DNA from: Spartobacteria bacterium
Lineage (GTDB): Bacteria; Verrucomicrobiota; Verrucomicrobiia; Chthoniobacterales; Chthoniobacteraceae
NCBI GenBank assembly: GCA_021324395.1
Contig: JAJPJG010000049.1
Location: 1 to 43,722 of the forward strand
Length of the DNA stretch: 43,722 bases
Reading direction: 5' to 3'
Shown here: in pieces, positions 15,538 to 24,892 of the stretch
How the letters are laid out: each line of letters starts with the position of its first letter
Position numbering within the stretch: position 1 is the stretch's first letter
Notes under the pieces: model-generated
The model's database searches: none
Told to the model about the DNA's origin: nothing
The model's input: only the letters and a program-made list of their open reading frames with translations
Program-made: the position numbers and the translations under genes

Positions 15538-18300
15538 ATGACTGACAAACCCGACTACGTCGAGATCGGTTTTAAAAAAATCGACGATGATCTGCACTTT
15601 CTTATCGGCTGCTTTCGCGAAGTGCTGACCGATCTAGGTTCCGCTGAACTCGCCAATTGTCTGCCTTGGAGCGAAAGCAAGTTGCCGCGCGAAAGCTCCA
15701 CGCTGCCGCCGCATAACGCGCTGGCTTATTCGATAGCATTTCAATTGCTCAACATGGTCGAGGAAAACACTGCTGCAGCGATGCGTTCGTTGCGTGAAAC
15801 GGTGAGCGGTCCGCAAATTGAGCCGGGTCTTTGGGGCCAGCAACTCAGCCAGCTAAAAAGCCTCGGAGTCACTGCGGAACAAATTGCCGACGTGCTTCCA
15901 AAAATTTGCGTCGAACCAGTGCTTACTGCACATCCGACGGAGGCTAAGCGCCTGGCTGTGCTCGAGCAGCATCGCGCGCTTTACAAGCTGATTGAAAAAC
16001 GCGAACGCCGCAATCTCACTCCGCGCGAAGCCGGACGGCTACGCATTCTCACCACTGCCGCGCTCGAACGGCTCTGGCGCACAGGCGAAATTTTGTCGTC
16101 AAAACCGGAAGTCGGCGACGAACGCCGAAACGTCGTCTCATATTTGCGCGACGTTTTTCCAAACGTGCTCACACGGCTCGATGAGCGGCTGCGTCTCGCC
16201 TGGACGGAGAGCGGTTTCGCGCCCGCTCTTTTGCGCGATGAAAAAGCGTTTCCGCAAATCTGCTTCGGAACATGGGTTGGCGGGGATCGCGATGGGCACC
16301 CGCTTGTCACAGCGGAAGTCACCGCGGAGACCCTCACGCGTTTGCGCGTGAATGCGTTTCTCGTGCTTCATCGAGAACTTCAAAAGTTAAAGGAGAAATT
16401 CACTTTTCCGCACTGGCTTCAGCCTGCGCCGAAAGCGTTGCAGGACGGAATCGAGCGGTTGCAAAATCTGCTCGGCGATCATGCGCCGCATATTTTTGCA
16501 GCGCACGCGGATGAGCCGTGGCGGCAATTCGTCGCGTTTATGGCAGCACGTTTGCCGCTGGAAATCTCGCGGCAGAATGTAGCAAACGCTCGTGAAACAG
16601 CCGGCACATATCGTTTTCCGAGCGAGATGGCTGATGATCTGGACGTGCTCCGCGCGAGTCTGCTTGAAATCGGCGCTCAGCGTCTCGTCGATGTCGACTT
16701 ATTTCCGGTGCGCCGCGCGCTCGACGTGTTCGGCTTTCATCTCGCGCGACTCGACATTCGTCAAAACAGCGCGTTTCACGATCGCGCGCTATCGCAGATT
16801 CTTTCGGCTGCTGGAATCGATGGCAGCCAGTTCGGCGAATGGAGTGAAGCGGAGCGGTCGCGCTTTCTGCAGGCGGAGCTGCGCTCGCCGCGTCCGTTTC
16901 TGCACTCGAGCGCGTCCGCCGGCCCGGAAGCCGACGCGGTGCTGAGCTGCTATCGCGTGCTCGCGACGCACATTGAGCGTTTCGGCATCGACGGAATCGG
17001 CGCGCTAATCGTCAGCATGACGCGCCGCGTTTCCGATCTGCTCGTCGTTTATCTTTTTGCGCGCGAAGCAGGTTTGACGCGACAAATGCGCGGCGGAATC
17101 GCATGCGTGCTGCCGGTGGTGCCGCTGTTTGAAACGAAAGAGGATCTCGAAGCTGCCCCGGACATTTTGCGCAGCTTTTTGGAAAATCCGGTCACGCAGC
17201 GCAGTTTGAAGCTGCAAAACAAAGAGCAAACTCCTGTGCAACAGGTGATGATTGGCTACAGCGACAGCAACAAAGACGCAGGCATTCTCGCGAGCCAGTG
17301 GGCGCTGCAAAAAGCGCAGTCGGTGCTCACAAATGTCGGCCATGAAATGGGAGTGACGGTCCGCTTTTTCCACGGACGCGGCGGCACGGTCAGTCGCGGT
17401 GCGGGACCGACGCATCGGTTTCTCGAGTCGCTGCCGCACGGCTCGCTCGACGGTGGCATTCGCGTGACGGAGCAGGGCGAAACCATCGCGCAGAAATTCG
17501 CGAATTTTGAAACTGCAACCTACAATCTCGAGCTGCTCGTTGCCGGCGTAACAGCCACGACTGTGCGACACAAACTGCCGCACGAAAGCCCCGCCGGCGT
17601 CGCGGAAATCGTCGAGCGTTTATCCGAGTCGAGCCAACGCACTTATCGCGAACTGCTGGAAGCCGACGGTTTTCTCACGTTTTACAGACAGGCAACACCG
17701 ATCGATGCGCTCGAGCGCAGTCGCATCGGCTCGCGTCCGACGCGCCGCACGGGCATGGCGTCGCTCGATGATTTGCGCGCGATTCCGTGGGTGTTTAGCT
17801 GGAACCAATCGCGCTTTTACGTGCCGGGCTGGTATGGCGCGGGAAGCGCGCTGGCGGAGCTCGCCGAGTCCGATCCAGAAGCATTCGCGCACCTTTCTGC
17901 GAACATCACGGCATGGCCGTTTTTGAATTACGTTTTCTCAAACATCGAGGCGAGCTTCGCGAGCAGCGACCGCGATTTGATGCACGCTTACGCGGCTCTC
18001 GTTGAAGATCGCGCGATCGCTGACGCGATTTTCAATCGCATTTTGGACGAACGGATGCGCACGGAAAAAATGCTCACGCAATTGCGTGGCCGTCCGATGG
18101 AAGTGCGTCGCCCGCGCATTTCGCGGACGCTCGAATTGCGCGCCGACGCGCTGAGGATCTTGCACAAAGAGCAAATCGATCTGCTCCGTCGCTGGCGAAA
18201 ATTGCAAGCCGATGGCGATGCGAAAAGGGCCGACAAACTGTTGACGGAGCTATTACTTTCGATAAACGCAATCGCGAGCGGGCTGCGAACGACCGGTTAG
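15538..18300 (+). CDS. ppc: Phosphoenolpyruvate carboxylase
   Basis: A 920-residue enzyme, normal size for bacterial PEPC, which adds bicarbonate to phosphoenolpyruvate to form oxaloacetate and refill the TCA cycle. Diagnostic motifs are VLTAHPTEAKR (128-138, catalytic His133), FGTWVGGDRDGHP, FGFHLARLDIRQNS, MIGYSDSNKDAG, FHGRGGTVSRGAGPTHRFL (around 611-629) and RVTEQGETIAQKF. The C-terminus ends in GLRTTG, close to the usual xNTG that closes the active site. The glycine-rich loop reads GTVSRGAGPTH instead of the enterobacterial GTVGRGGGPAH. It has its own promoter region and a good ribosome-binding site; its stop overlaps the convergent ribF stop by 4 nt. Confidence 0.97.
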   Translation: MTDKPDYVEIGFKKIDDDLHFLIGCFREVLTDLGSAELANCLPWSESKLPRESSTLPPHNALAYSIAFQLLNMVEENTAAAMRSLRETVSGPQIEPGLWGQQLSQLKSLGVTAEQIADVLPKICVEPVLTAHPTEAKRLAVLEQHRALYKLIEKRERRNLTPREAGRLRILTTAALERLWRTGEILSSKPEVGDERRNVVSYLRDVFPNVLTRLDERLRLAWTESGFAPALLRDEKAFPQICFGTWVGGDRDGHPLVTAEVTAETLTRLRVNAFLVLHRELQKLKEKFTFPHWLQPAPKALQDGIERLQNLLGDHAPHIFAAHADEPWRQFVAFMAARLPLEISRQNVANARETAGTYRFPSEMADDLDVLRASLLEIGAQRLVDVDLFPVRRALDVFGFHLARLDIRQNSAFHDRALSQILSAAGIDGSQFGEWSEAERSRFLQAELRSPRPFLHSSASAGPEADAVLSCYRVLATHIERFGIDGIGALIVSMTRRVSDLLVVYLFAREAGLTRQMRGGIACVLPVVPLFETKEDLEAAPDILRSFLENPVTQRSLKLQNKEQTPVQQVMIGYSDSNKDAGILASQWALQKAQSVLTNVGHEMGVTVRFFHGRGGTVSRGAGPTHRFLESLPHGSLDGGIRVTEQGETIAQKFANFETATYNLELLVAGVTATTVRHKLPHESPAGVAEIVERLSESSQRTYRELLEADGFLTFYRQATPIDALERSRIGSRPTRRTGMASLDDLRAIPWVFSWNQSRFYVPGWYGAGSALAELAESDPEAFAHLSANITAWPFLNYVFSNIEASFASSDRDLMHAYAALVEDRAIADAIFNRILDERMRTEKMLTQLRGRPMEVRRPRISRTLELRADALRILHKEQIDLLRRWRKLQADGDAKRADKLLTELLLSINAIASGLRTTG

Positions 18301-19217
18301 CAATTGCGTGCCGCTTCGACGTCACGCGCGATTTGTGCCTTGAGCTCGCTGAGTCCGCCGAACTTTTGTTCAGCGCGAATGAATTTATGGAAGAACACTT
18401 CCACGTCTTGCCCGTAAATTTCTTCGTTGAAATCGAAAAGATGCAATTCCAGCACACGTTCGCCGCTGGCGTTTGCAATCGTTGGCCGCACGCCAATGTT
18501 GACCACACCGTTTAGCTTGCGTGTGTCCAATTGCGCGCTAACCGCGTAAACGCCATTCGGGGGAAACTGCTCGTTATGCGCGCTGAGATTCGCCGTCGGA
18601 AAACCAAGATTCCGCCCAATGCCATCACCTCTAACGACCGTGCCGAGAATAGAATACCTGCGTCCGAGCAGATGCGCCGCTTTCTGCAAATCGCCGATTT
18701 CGACCGCCGCGCGAATGAGCGTGCTGCTGACGATTTCGCCATTCACACGAATTTCCGGAACGCCGACTTCTTCGAAGCCAAGCTCATCGCCCATGCGTTT
18801 GAGCATCGCTAGATTGCCCGAACGATTGCGGCCGAAGCACCATTCATAACCGACGCACACTTCGCGAAGGGGTTTGCAGTGGCTGGTGAGTTGAACAACG
18901 AAATTTTCTGGAGCCAGGTCCGCAAACTCGCGCGTGAATTCGATCACGAGCACGTGCGAAATCCCGAGCGCGCCGATGAGCTGGAGTTTGTGCTTCGTCG
19001 CGGTGAGCAGTCGCGGCGCTTTCTCGGGGCGCAACAGCCGCGCCGGATGCGGATCGAATGTAACTGCGACTGCGGTGCCGTTATTTTTTGTTGCGTCGAA
19101 AAGCGCACGCTCGATCACCGCTCGATGCCCGAGATGCACGCCGTCGAAAACGCCGATCGCGAGAAAAATCGGGCCGGGAATTTCGGCGAGTTCGTCGATC
19201 GAGTGGAGGACGCGCAT
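18297..19217 (-). CDS. ribF: Bifunctional riboflavin kinase/FAD synthetase RibF
   Basis: A 306-residue cytoplasmic enzyme that phosphorylates riboflavin to FMN and adenylates FMN to FAD. The N-terminal nucleotidyltransferase domain shows LAIGVFDGVHLGHRAVI and AVTFDPHPARLL, and CVGYEWCFGRNRSGN; the C-terminal flavokinase domain shows GTVVRGDGIGRNLGFPTANL, PNGVYAVSA and VLELHLFDFNEEIYG. It is the last gene of the nusA-infB-rbfA-nrnA-truB-ribF operon and begins 5 nt after truB, a common arrangement. Its TAA overlaps the ppc TAG on the other strand. Confidence 0.96.
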   Translation of the reverse strand: MRVLHSIDELAEIPGPIFLAIGVFDGVHLGHRAVIERALFDATKNNGTAVAVTFDPHPARLLRPEKAPRLLTATKHKLQLIGALGISHVLVIEFTREFADLAPENFVVQLTSHCKPLREVCVGYEWCFGRNRSGNLAMLKRMGDELGFEEVGVPEIRVNGEIVSSTLIRAAVEIGDLQKAAHLLGRRYSILGTVVRGDGIGRNLGFPTANLSAHNEQFPPNGVYAVSAQLDTRKLNGVVNIGVRPTIANASGERVLELHLFDFNEEIYGQDVEVFFHKFIRAEQKFGGLSELKAQIARDVEAARNC

Positions 19218-19222
19218 CGTGC

Positions 19223-19945
19223 TTACGCGCCGCGCAAGCGTGAGACTTCCGGCAATGTCAGAATTTTTTCGATGATCGCGAGTGGCTCGCTTGTTTGCAA
19301 TTCGTCGACAGTGATCGCCCGCGACAAATCAAACCGGCCCGATTTTGTGCGCCGCAACTCTTTCAAATGCGCGCCACAGCCAAGTTCCGTGCCGATGTCG
19401 TGCGCGTAAGTGCGAACGTAAAAACCTTTGCTGCATACGACGCGAAATTGGATTTCCGGCAAGCGCACATCTTTGATTTCATGGGCAAAGACGTGAACGA
19501 AACGCGGCTCGCGCTCCACGGTTTTGCCTTGCCGGGCGAGTTTGTAAAGCGCCACGCCGTCTTTTTTGATCGCGGAAACCATTGGCGGCATTTGGTAAAA
19601 ATCGCCGTCAAATTTTGCGAACGCGGCGTCAATTTGTTCGCGCGAAAGAGCGGGCACCGGTTTGGTTTCGACGATTTCGCCGTCGGCATCCTGGCTGTCG
19701 GTGCTTACACCAAGCGTTAACGTTCCGACATATTCCTTATCCTCGGCCATCAGCAGGTCCTGGATCTTCGTTCCGCGTCCGAGCACGAGAATCAGCAGTC
19801 CGGTAGCGAGCGGATCGAGTGTGCCGCAGTGGCCGATCTTTTTGAAATTCAGACGACGACGCACCAGCGCGACGACGTCGTGCGAAGTCATGCCTTCTGC
19901 TTTGTCAACGAGCAGGACGCCGTCAAGTTCAGTGATTAATCTCAT
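19223..19945 (-). CDS. truB: tRNA pseudouridine(55) synthase TruB
   Basis: A 240-residue enzyme that converts U55 in the T loop of tRNAs to pseudouridine. The catalytic Asp44 is in GHCGTLDPLATG, VDKAEGMTSHDVV gives the N-terminal motif, and QMPPMVSAIKKDG and CSKGFYVRTYAHDIG are further family signatures. It lacks a long C-terminal PUA domain, as in shorter family members. The ATG at 19945 directly precedes the first conserved strand; reading further upstream overlaps nrnA heavily. It overlaps the 3' end of nrnA by 17 nt. Confidence 0.96.
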   Translation of the reverse strand: MRLITELDGVLLVDKAEGMTSHDVVALVRRRLNFKKIGHCGTLDPLATGLLILVLGRGTKIQDLLMAEDKEYVGTLTLGVSTDSQDADGEIVETKPVPALSREQIDAAFAKFDGDFYQMPPMVSAIKKDGVALYKLARQGKTVEREPRFVHVFAHEIKDVRLPEIQFRVVCSKGFYVRTYAHDIGTELGCGAHLKELRRTKSGRFDLSRAITVDELQTSEPLAIIEKILTLPEVSRLRGA

Positions 19946-20906
19946 TGCAAATTGCTTGTAAAACTTTCGCTTGCACTTCGTCGAGCGTGCCGCGCGTCCG
20001 GGCGCCGGCGGCGAGCGTGTGTCCGCCGCCGCCGAACTGAGTGCAGACTTTGCACACATCGGCGCTCGGATCTTTTGAGCGCAAACTGATGCGCACTTTT
20101 CCCTCAGGCAGTTCCTCGAAAAATGCGGCGACGATCACGCCATCAATCGCGCGGATGTAATCGATGAGGCCTTCGTTGTCCTCCGGCTTTACGCCGAGTT
20201 GCGCGACGGTATCGAGCGAAAGCGCGAAGCTCGCGACGCGATCGTCGCACGTGAATTTCAGCACGTTCAGAAGCGCGCGCAAAAGCTGCACGCGACGCCT
20301 CGGAAAACTTTCGTAGCACAATTGCGAGAGCTTGCCGACATTCACGCCCGCCTTGATCAACTCCGCGGCGATTTCGTAAGTGCGCGCGGTCGTGTTTGGA
20401 TATTGAAACGAACCGGTGTCAGTCGAAATCGCGACGAAAAGATTGTCGGCCATTTCGTGGGTGAACGGCAAATCTTGTGAGCGAATCAGCTCGTAAAGAA
20501 TCTGGCCAGCCGCAGGCGCAGTCGAATCGATGAACGCAAGATCGCCATAGCGGTTGTTACTCACGTGATGATCGATGTTAATCCACGTCTTCGCATGTTT
20601 TATCGATTGCAAACAAGTGCCGAGCCGTTCCTGCGCCGCAGTGTCGAGTGCAATCGCGACGTCGAATTCGCGCGGCTCTGCCGGCGGAGGTGTGACTAGA
20701 TCGGAGCAGGGGAGAAAGGCGTATTTGTCGAGTATTCCGTCCTGATTCCAGACGGTCACATCCTTGCCGAGCTGCTTCAGACAAAGAGCCATCGCGATTT
20801 CGCAGCCGAGCGCGTCGCCATCCGGCCGCATGTGACTCATCACAACGAAGCGTTGCTGTTTGTGTAAAACGTCTGCGATGTCGCCGGGTGAACAGTTATT
20901 TTTCAT
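19929..20906 (-). CDS. nrnA: DHH-family phosphoesterase NrnA (oligoribonuclease / pAp phosphatase)
   Basis: A 325-residue protein of the DHH/DHHA1 superfamily. The motifs are VMSHMRPDGDALGCEI, VAIALDTAA, the DHH signature in NIDHHVSNNRYGD, and the C-terminal GGGGHTLAAGART of DHHA1. NrnA degrades 2-5-mer RNA and pAp with manganese. Location between rbfA and truB is the usual one in many bacteria. The start overlaps the end of rbfA by 11 nt and the end overlaps truB. Confidence 0.93.
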   Translation of the reverse strand: MKNNCSPGDIADVLHKQQRFVVMSHMRPDGDALGCEIAMALCLKQLGKDVTVWNQDGILDKYAFLPCSDLVTPPPAEPREFDVAIALDTAAQERLGTCLQSIKHAKTWINIDHHVSNNRYGDLAFIDSTAPAAGQILYELIRSQDLPFTHEMADNLFVAISTDTGSFQYPNTTARTYEIAAELIKAGVNVGKLSQLCYESFPRRRVQLLRALLNVLKFTCDDRVASFALSLDTVAQLGVKPEDNEGLIDYIRAIDGVIVAAFFEELPEGKVRISLRSKDPSADVCKVCTQFGGGGHTLAAGARTRGTLDEVQAKVLQAICNEINH

Positions 20907-21246
20907 CCGGGGGAATTTCGAGCTGGCTGAGAATTTGAATGACGCGATCTCCGCGCTCGATTGAATCGTCCATGCGAAAATGCAATTGCGGCGTGTATTT
21001 CAAAACCACGCGCTTCGAGACTTCGTGCTGCAATAACTGACGATGCTGCTCCAACACGGTGAGGGCGGTCTTTTTCTGCGCGGCCGAGCCGATCGCGCTG
21101 ACGTAAACGTAAGCGTTTTTCAGGTCGGGCGTGACGTCGACGCTTTGCACGGTGACGAGCGTCGCGGTGAATGTCACTTCGCGTGGAATGATTTCGCTGA
21201 GTTCCCGCTTGAGCACTTCCCTGACACGTTCGAGACGATGTTTCAT
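20896..21246 (-). CDS. rbfA: Ribosome-binding factor A (RbfA)
   Basis: A 116-residue KH-fold protein needed for late 30S maturation and cold adaptation. The sequence RLERVREVLKRELSEII is the typical first helix; TLVTVQSVDVTPDLKNAYVYVS and LKYTPQLHFRMDDSIERGDRV are the conserved core. The ATG at 21246 starts this helix; a longer in-frame extension reads into the intergenic hairpin and is rejected. Confidence 0.95.
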   Translation of the reverse strand: MKHRLERVREVLKRELSEIIPREVTFTATLVTVQSVDVTPDLKNAYVYVSAIGSAAQKKTALTVLEQHRQLLQHEVSKRVVLKYTPQLHFRMDDSIERGDRVIQILSQLEIPPDEK

Positions 21247-21257
21247 ACAGTGAATGT

Positions 21258-21295
21258 GAAGGTGGAAAGTGAATCCACTTTCACTTTCCACTTTT
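21258..21295 (-). repeat. Hairpin between infB and rbfA
   Basis: GTGGAAAGTG (21262-21271) pairs perfectly with CACTTTCCAC (21282-21291) over a 10-nt loop, with weaker pairs extending outward. It fills most of the 56-nt gap between infB and rbfA. There is no T tract on the minus strand, so it is more likely an mRNA processing or stability element than a terminator. The strand also repeats AAGTGGAAAGTGAAAGTGGA. Confidence 0.6.
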
Positions 21296-21302
21296 CACTC
21301 TG

Positions 21303-23420
21303 TTACAGCTTCTGCGCGACTTTTTCGAGTGTATAACACTGAATGATATCGCCGGCTTCGTATTCGGTGAAATCGCCGAGCTTGATGCCGCATTCGAGGC
21401 CGTTGCGGACTTCTTTCACATCGTCCTGGAAGCGGCGCAGCGTCGCGATACCGCCGTCGTAAATCGGCTGTTTGCCGCGCAGCACGCGGGCGCGAGCGGA
21501 GCGGGAAATACGACCATCCGTGACGATGCAGCCGGCGACGAGGCCTTTGGACAATTCGAAAACTTTTTTGACTTCGGCATGACCGATCGTGGTTTCGCGA
21601 GTTTCCGGTTCGAGCAAGCCGGCCATCGCTTCCTTCACCTGATCGATCAACTCGTAAATGATCGAGTAAAGTTTGATCTGCACGCCTTCGCGTTTCGCGG
21701 CATTCGCGGCGCTGTTTTCGACTTTCACATTGAAGCCGATGACGATTGCGTTCGAGGCAGTCGCGAGCAAAATGTCGGACTCGGTGACCGGGCCGACTGC
21801 GCTGTGGATGATCTCAAGATCGATCTTCTTGCTATCGATCTGCTTGAGCGACTGCACGAGCGCTTCGAGCGAACCTTGCACATCGGATTTTAAAACAAGA
21901 TTTAGCGACTTGCGCGCATCGGCCGCAAGATTCTCGAAGAGGTTTTCCAGCGTCGCACGTTGTGGAGCGGCGAGCTTTTGATTGCGCAAACTTTCGAGCC
22001 GTTCCTCGCTGAGCGTCTTCGCATCGCGCTCGCTTTCCATGACGAGAAATTCGTCGCCGGCATTTGGCAGCCCTGCAAAACCGAGGATCTTTACCGGAGT
22101 CGACGGTGCGGCTTCTTTTACGATCTGGCCTTTGTCGTCGATGAGCGACTTGATTTTGCCGGAGTAACTTCCGCAGATGAAGGGCTGGCCGACTTTCAGC
22201 GTGCCCATGCGCACAATGACCGTCGCCGTCGGGCCGCGTCCCGGCTCGATCTGCGCTTCGATTACGGTGCCGCGCGGCAGCACGGTCGGGCTCGATTTCA
22301 ATTCCAAAATTTCCGACTGCAGCAAAATCATCTCGAGCAGATGATCGACGCCGGTGCCTTTCGTCGCGGAGACCGGACAGCAAATCGTTTCGCCGCCCCA
22401 ATCTTCAGGCGTGAGTTCCTTTTCCTGCAGTTGCTTTTTCACGCGATCAACGTTCGCGCTCTGCAAATCGATTTTGTTGATCGCAACAATGATCGGCACT
22501 TTCGCGGCGCGCGCGTGACTGATCGCTTCGAGCGTTTGCGGCATGAGTCCATCATCAGCGGCGACGACGAGCACGACGATGTCCGTGACGTTCGCGCCGC
22601 GTGCACGCATCGCCGTGAATGCCTCGTGGCCCGGCGTGTCGAGGAAGGTGATCTTGTGGCCGTTGTTTTCGACTGAATACGCGCCGATGTGCTGCGTGAT
22701 TCCGCCAGCTTCGCCGGCAGCGACGCGCGATTTGCGGATGTAATCCATCAGCGAAGTTTTGCCGTGATCGACGTGCCCCATGAAAGTGACGATCGGCGCG
22801 CGAAGTGTAAGCTCTTCCTTTTTTGGCTCTGGCGGCGGCTTCGGCGGTTCGACGTGGACTTCGACTTTGTGAACGCCCGCGCCTTTCTCGCGCTTCTCCT
22901 TTTCAAACGTAAAACCGTGTTTGTTACAAACGGCAGTCGCGATGTCCGGCTCGATCGTCTGGTTCGGGTTGGCGAAAATGCCAAGCTCCATCAGGTCTTT
23001 CGTAATCTGGAACGACTTCAAGCCAAGCTGCGCAGCGAGATCCTTGATGATAATCGGCGGCTTGATGTGAATGACTTTTTCGTCCGTTTTTTCACCATCT
23101 TCGTCAGCAGCCGGCGCGTCCGCGATCGGAGCTGGAGTCGGTGCAGCCACAGGCGCGGGAGCGGGCTCGGGCGCTTTGATGCGTGAGATCGGAGGAAGAA
23201 TTTTCCGCGGCTTTTCTTCGCCTTCGGCGGGCGTCGGTTTGCGCACCGTTTTTTCCTTCGGCTCGATTAACGAGATAGTTTCTTTTGGAACTTTCGGAGC
23301 TTTTGGAGCTGCGGGTTTCTCTTTTTCCTTCGGCGCGGGGGCGGTTTTAGACGCGGCTGTTTTCGAAGGAGTCTCCGACTTCTTCGCTGCGGGTTTTGAT
23401 GTTGTTGCTCTCGTAGCCAT
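21303..23420 (-). CDS. infB: Translation initiation factor IF-2
   Basis: A 705-residue GTPase that brings fMet-tRNA to the 30S subunit. Residues 1-~115 are a Lys/Ala/Pro/Glu-rich linker without conserved fold; an IF2_N-type helical domain follows ([20 protein letters not shown]). The G domain has G1 GHVDHGKT, G2 GGITQHIG, G3 DTPGHEA, G4 NKIDL and G5 SATKGTG. Later domains show [17 protein letters not shown] and the C2 region up to CYTLEKVA. It is the second gene of the nusA operon, 25 nt after nusA. Confidence 0.97.
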   Translation of the reverse strand: MATRATTSKPAAKKSETPSKTAASKTAPAPKEKEKPAAPKAPKVPKETISLIEPKEKTVRKPTPAEGEEKPRKILPPISRIKAPEPAPAPVAAPTPAPIADAPAADEDGEKTDEKVIHIKPPIIIKDLAAQLGLKSFQITKDLMELGIFANPNQTIEPDIATAVCNKHGFTFEKEKREKGAGVHKVEVHVEPPKPPPEPKKEELTLRAPIVTFMGHVDHGKTSLMDYIRKSRVAAGEAGGITQHIGAYSVENNGHKITFLDTPGHEAFTAMRARGANVTDIVVLVVAADDGLMPQTLEAISHARAAKVPIIVAINKIDLQSANVDRVKKQLQEKELTPEDWGGETICCPVSATKGTGVDHLLEMILLQSEILELKSSPTVLPRGTVIEAQIEPGRGPTATVIVRMGTLKVGQPFICGSYSGKIKSLIDDKGQIVKEAAPSTPVKILGFAGLPNAGDEFLVMESERDAKTLSEERLESLRNQKLAAPQRATLENLFENLAADARKSLNLVLKSDVQGSLEALVQSLKQIDSKKIDLEIIHSAVGPVTESDILLATASNAIVIGFNVKVENSAANAAKREGVQIKLYSIIYELIDQVKEAMAGLLEPETRETTIGHAEVKKVFELSKGLVAGCIVTDGRISRSARARVLRGKQPIYDGGIATLRRFQDDVKEVRNGLECGIKLGDFTEYEAGDIIQCYTLEKVAQKL

Positions 23421-23445
23421 GGGGAAAATTCTTCGGTTTCATGGC

Positions 23446-24714
23446 TCAACCCTGGTGGATTGAAGCCGTTCTTTCGTGCTCGCGTTGCGCCGCCTGATGG
23501 ATATCGGTCGCTTTTTCCAAATCGATGCCGAGAACGTCGGCGATGTCCTGCGGCTCCGCGCTGATAATCACTTCGATGCTCGTCATGCCAGCATCGATGA
23601 GTTTGTGCGTGCTCGCGTCGTCGAGCGCGAGTGCGGCGGAGAGAACCATCGCAGCTTTGGAAATGTTTTGCTCGAAAACTTCCTTCGCGCTTTCGTCTTT
23701 CTCGATGTTGATATCCCAGCCAACCAAACGCGAAGTTAAACGCGCGTTCTGCCCGCGTTTGCCAATGGCGAGCGAGAGCTGGTCTTCGTCGACTTTGATG
23801 TGAATGACTTTGCGCTCTTCATCGAGCGTTACGCTTTTCACTTTCGCCGGTTTCAGCGCCTCGAGGACGAATTCCTTCGGATCCGGGTTCCAGCGTATGA
23901 TGTCGACTTTTTCGTTGTTCAATTCGCGGACAATGTTTTTCACGCGCGAACCGCGCATGCCGACGCACGCGCCGACCGGATCGATTTTTTCGTTGTCGCT
24001 ATGCACCGCGATTTTCGTGCGGAAACCGGCTTCACGCGCGATGCCCTTGATTTGCACGGTGCGGTCTTGAATCTCCGCGACTTCGACTTCGAACAGGCGG
24101 CGGACAAAATTCGGATGGCTGCGCGAAAGAATGATCTCAGGGCCGTGCGTGCCATTTTCAACAGCCAGGACGTAGGCGCGCATGCGGTCGCCGATCGTGT
24201 AATCTTCCGTCTGCACGCGTTCGCGCGACGGCATCTTCGCCTCGAATTTTCCGAGGTCGATCATCACGTCCGAGCGATCAAAACGACGCACCGTGCCGCT
24301 GACAATCTCACCGGCGCGATCTTTGAACTCGTCGTAGATCATCTCTTTTTCCGCCTGGCGGATGCGTTGCATCATCGCCTGCTTCGCGGTCTGCGCCGCG
24401 ATGCGGCCAAAATTACGCGGCGTGACTTCGACGTCGACCAATTCGCCGACCTGTGCATCCGACTTGATTTTTTGTGCTTTCGGCAGGCTGATTTCGTCGT
24501 ATTCGTTTTTGACCCACTCGACTACCTTGAGCTTCGCGATTGCTTTGATCTCGCCAGTTTTCGAGTCGATCTCGATACGCAAATCATTCGCCGGCCCGAC
24601 TGCTTTTTTCGAGGCAGTAAGCAACGCATCCTGGACTGCAGAGACGAGCACTTCGCGTTTAATGCCCTTCTCGCGCTCCAGGTAATCCAACATTGCAATA
24701 AATTCGCTATTCAT
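23446..24714 (-). CDS. nusA: Transcription termination/antitermination factor NusA
   Basis: A 422-residue RNA polymerase-binding factor that modulates pausing, intrinsic termination and antitermination. The order is an N-terminal polymerase-binding domain (1-~130), S1 (VSGTVRRFDRSDVMIDLG), KH1 (GACVGMRGSRVKNIVREL, DIIRWNPDP), KH2 (DQLSLAIGKRGQNARLTSRL), and a C-terminal helix-hairpin-helix-like part (ALDDASTHKLIDAGMTSIE, DIADVLGIDLEKATDI). The ATG at 24714 matches the normal N-terminus. RimP, usually encoded just before nusA, is absent; the upstream genes are DUF1501 and DUF1800. A terminator-like hairpin sits in its leader. Confidence 0.97.
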   Translation of the reverse strand: MNSEFIAMLDYLEREKGIKREVLVSAVQDALLTASKKAVGPANDLRIEIDSKTGEIKAIAKLKVVEWVKNEYDEISLPKAQKIKSDAQVGELVDVEVTPRNFGRIAAQTAKQAMMQRIRQAEKEMIYDEFKDRAGEIVSGTVRRFDRSDVMIDLGKFEAKMPSRERVQTEDYTIGDRMRAYVLAVENGTHGPEIILSRSHPNFVRRLFEVEVAEIQDRTVQIKGIAREAGFRTKIAVHSDNEKIDPVGACVGMRGSRVKNIVRELNNEKVDIIRWNPDPKEFVLEALKPAKVKSVTLDEERKVIHIKVDEDQLSLAIGKRGQNARLTSRLVGWDINIEKDESAKEVFEQNISKAAMVLSAALALDDASTHKLIDAGMTSIEVIISAEPQDIADVLGIDLEKATDIHQAAQREHERTASIHQG

Positions 24715-24734
24715 AAAATCGTGGTATCCGGAGA

Positions 24735-24762
24735 CAAAAAAAGTGGGTTTTTTAGGCCCACT
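24735..24762 (-). terminator. Intrinsic terminator in the nusA leader (possible attenuator)
   Basis: On the minus strand AGTGGG-CCTAAAAAA-CCCACT is followed at once by a run of seven T's counting the end of the stem, all before the nusA ATG at 24714. The stem arms are 24757-24762 and 24742-24747. It lies downstream of a strong-looking promoter (24794-24822), so it can act on nusA transcripts themselves as well as on read-through from the DUF1501 gene. Confidence 0.75.
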
Positions 24763-24793
24763 CGCGTGATTTTTGGCGCCGGTTAGGTTCGGC

Positions 24794-24822
24794 AATTTAT
24801 GGTAGTGTCATTCGCTCGTCAA
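24794..24822 (-). promoter_or_regulatory. Candidate sigma-70-type promoter of the nusA operon
   Basis: On the minus strand TTGACG (24822-24817) and TAAATT (24799-24794) are exactly 17 nt apart. Transcription would start near 24787, about 73 nt before the nusA ATG and upstream of the terminator-like hairpin. Confidence 0.6.
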
Positions 24823-24892
24823 GCGCTGCGGCTGCAAATCTTGCGCAACGGCGTGGCACATTCTTACACGCCGATCGTGCAGCAGCGCGGAC

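Noticed and set aside
23800..24786. 328-codon open frame on the plus strand
   Set aside because: Antisense to nusA, with Asp/Phe/Arg-rich shadow composition.
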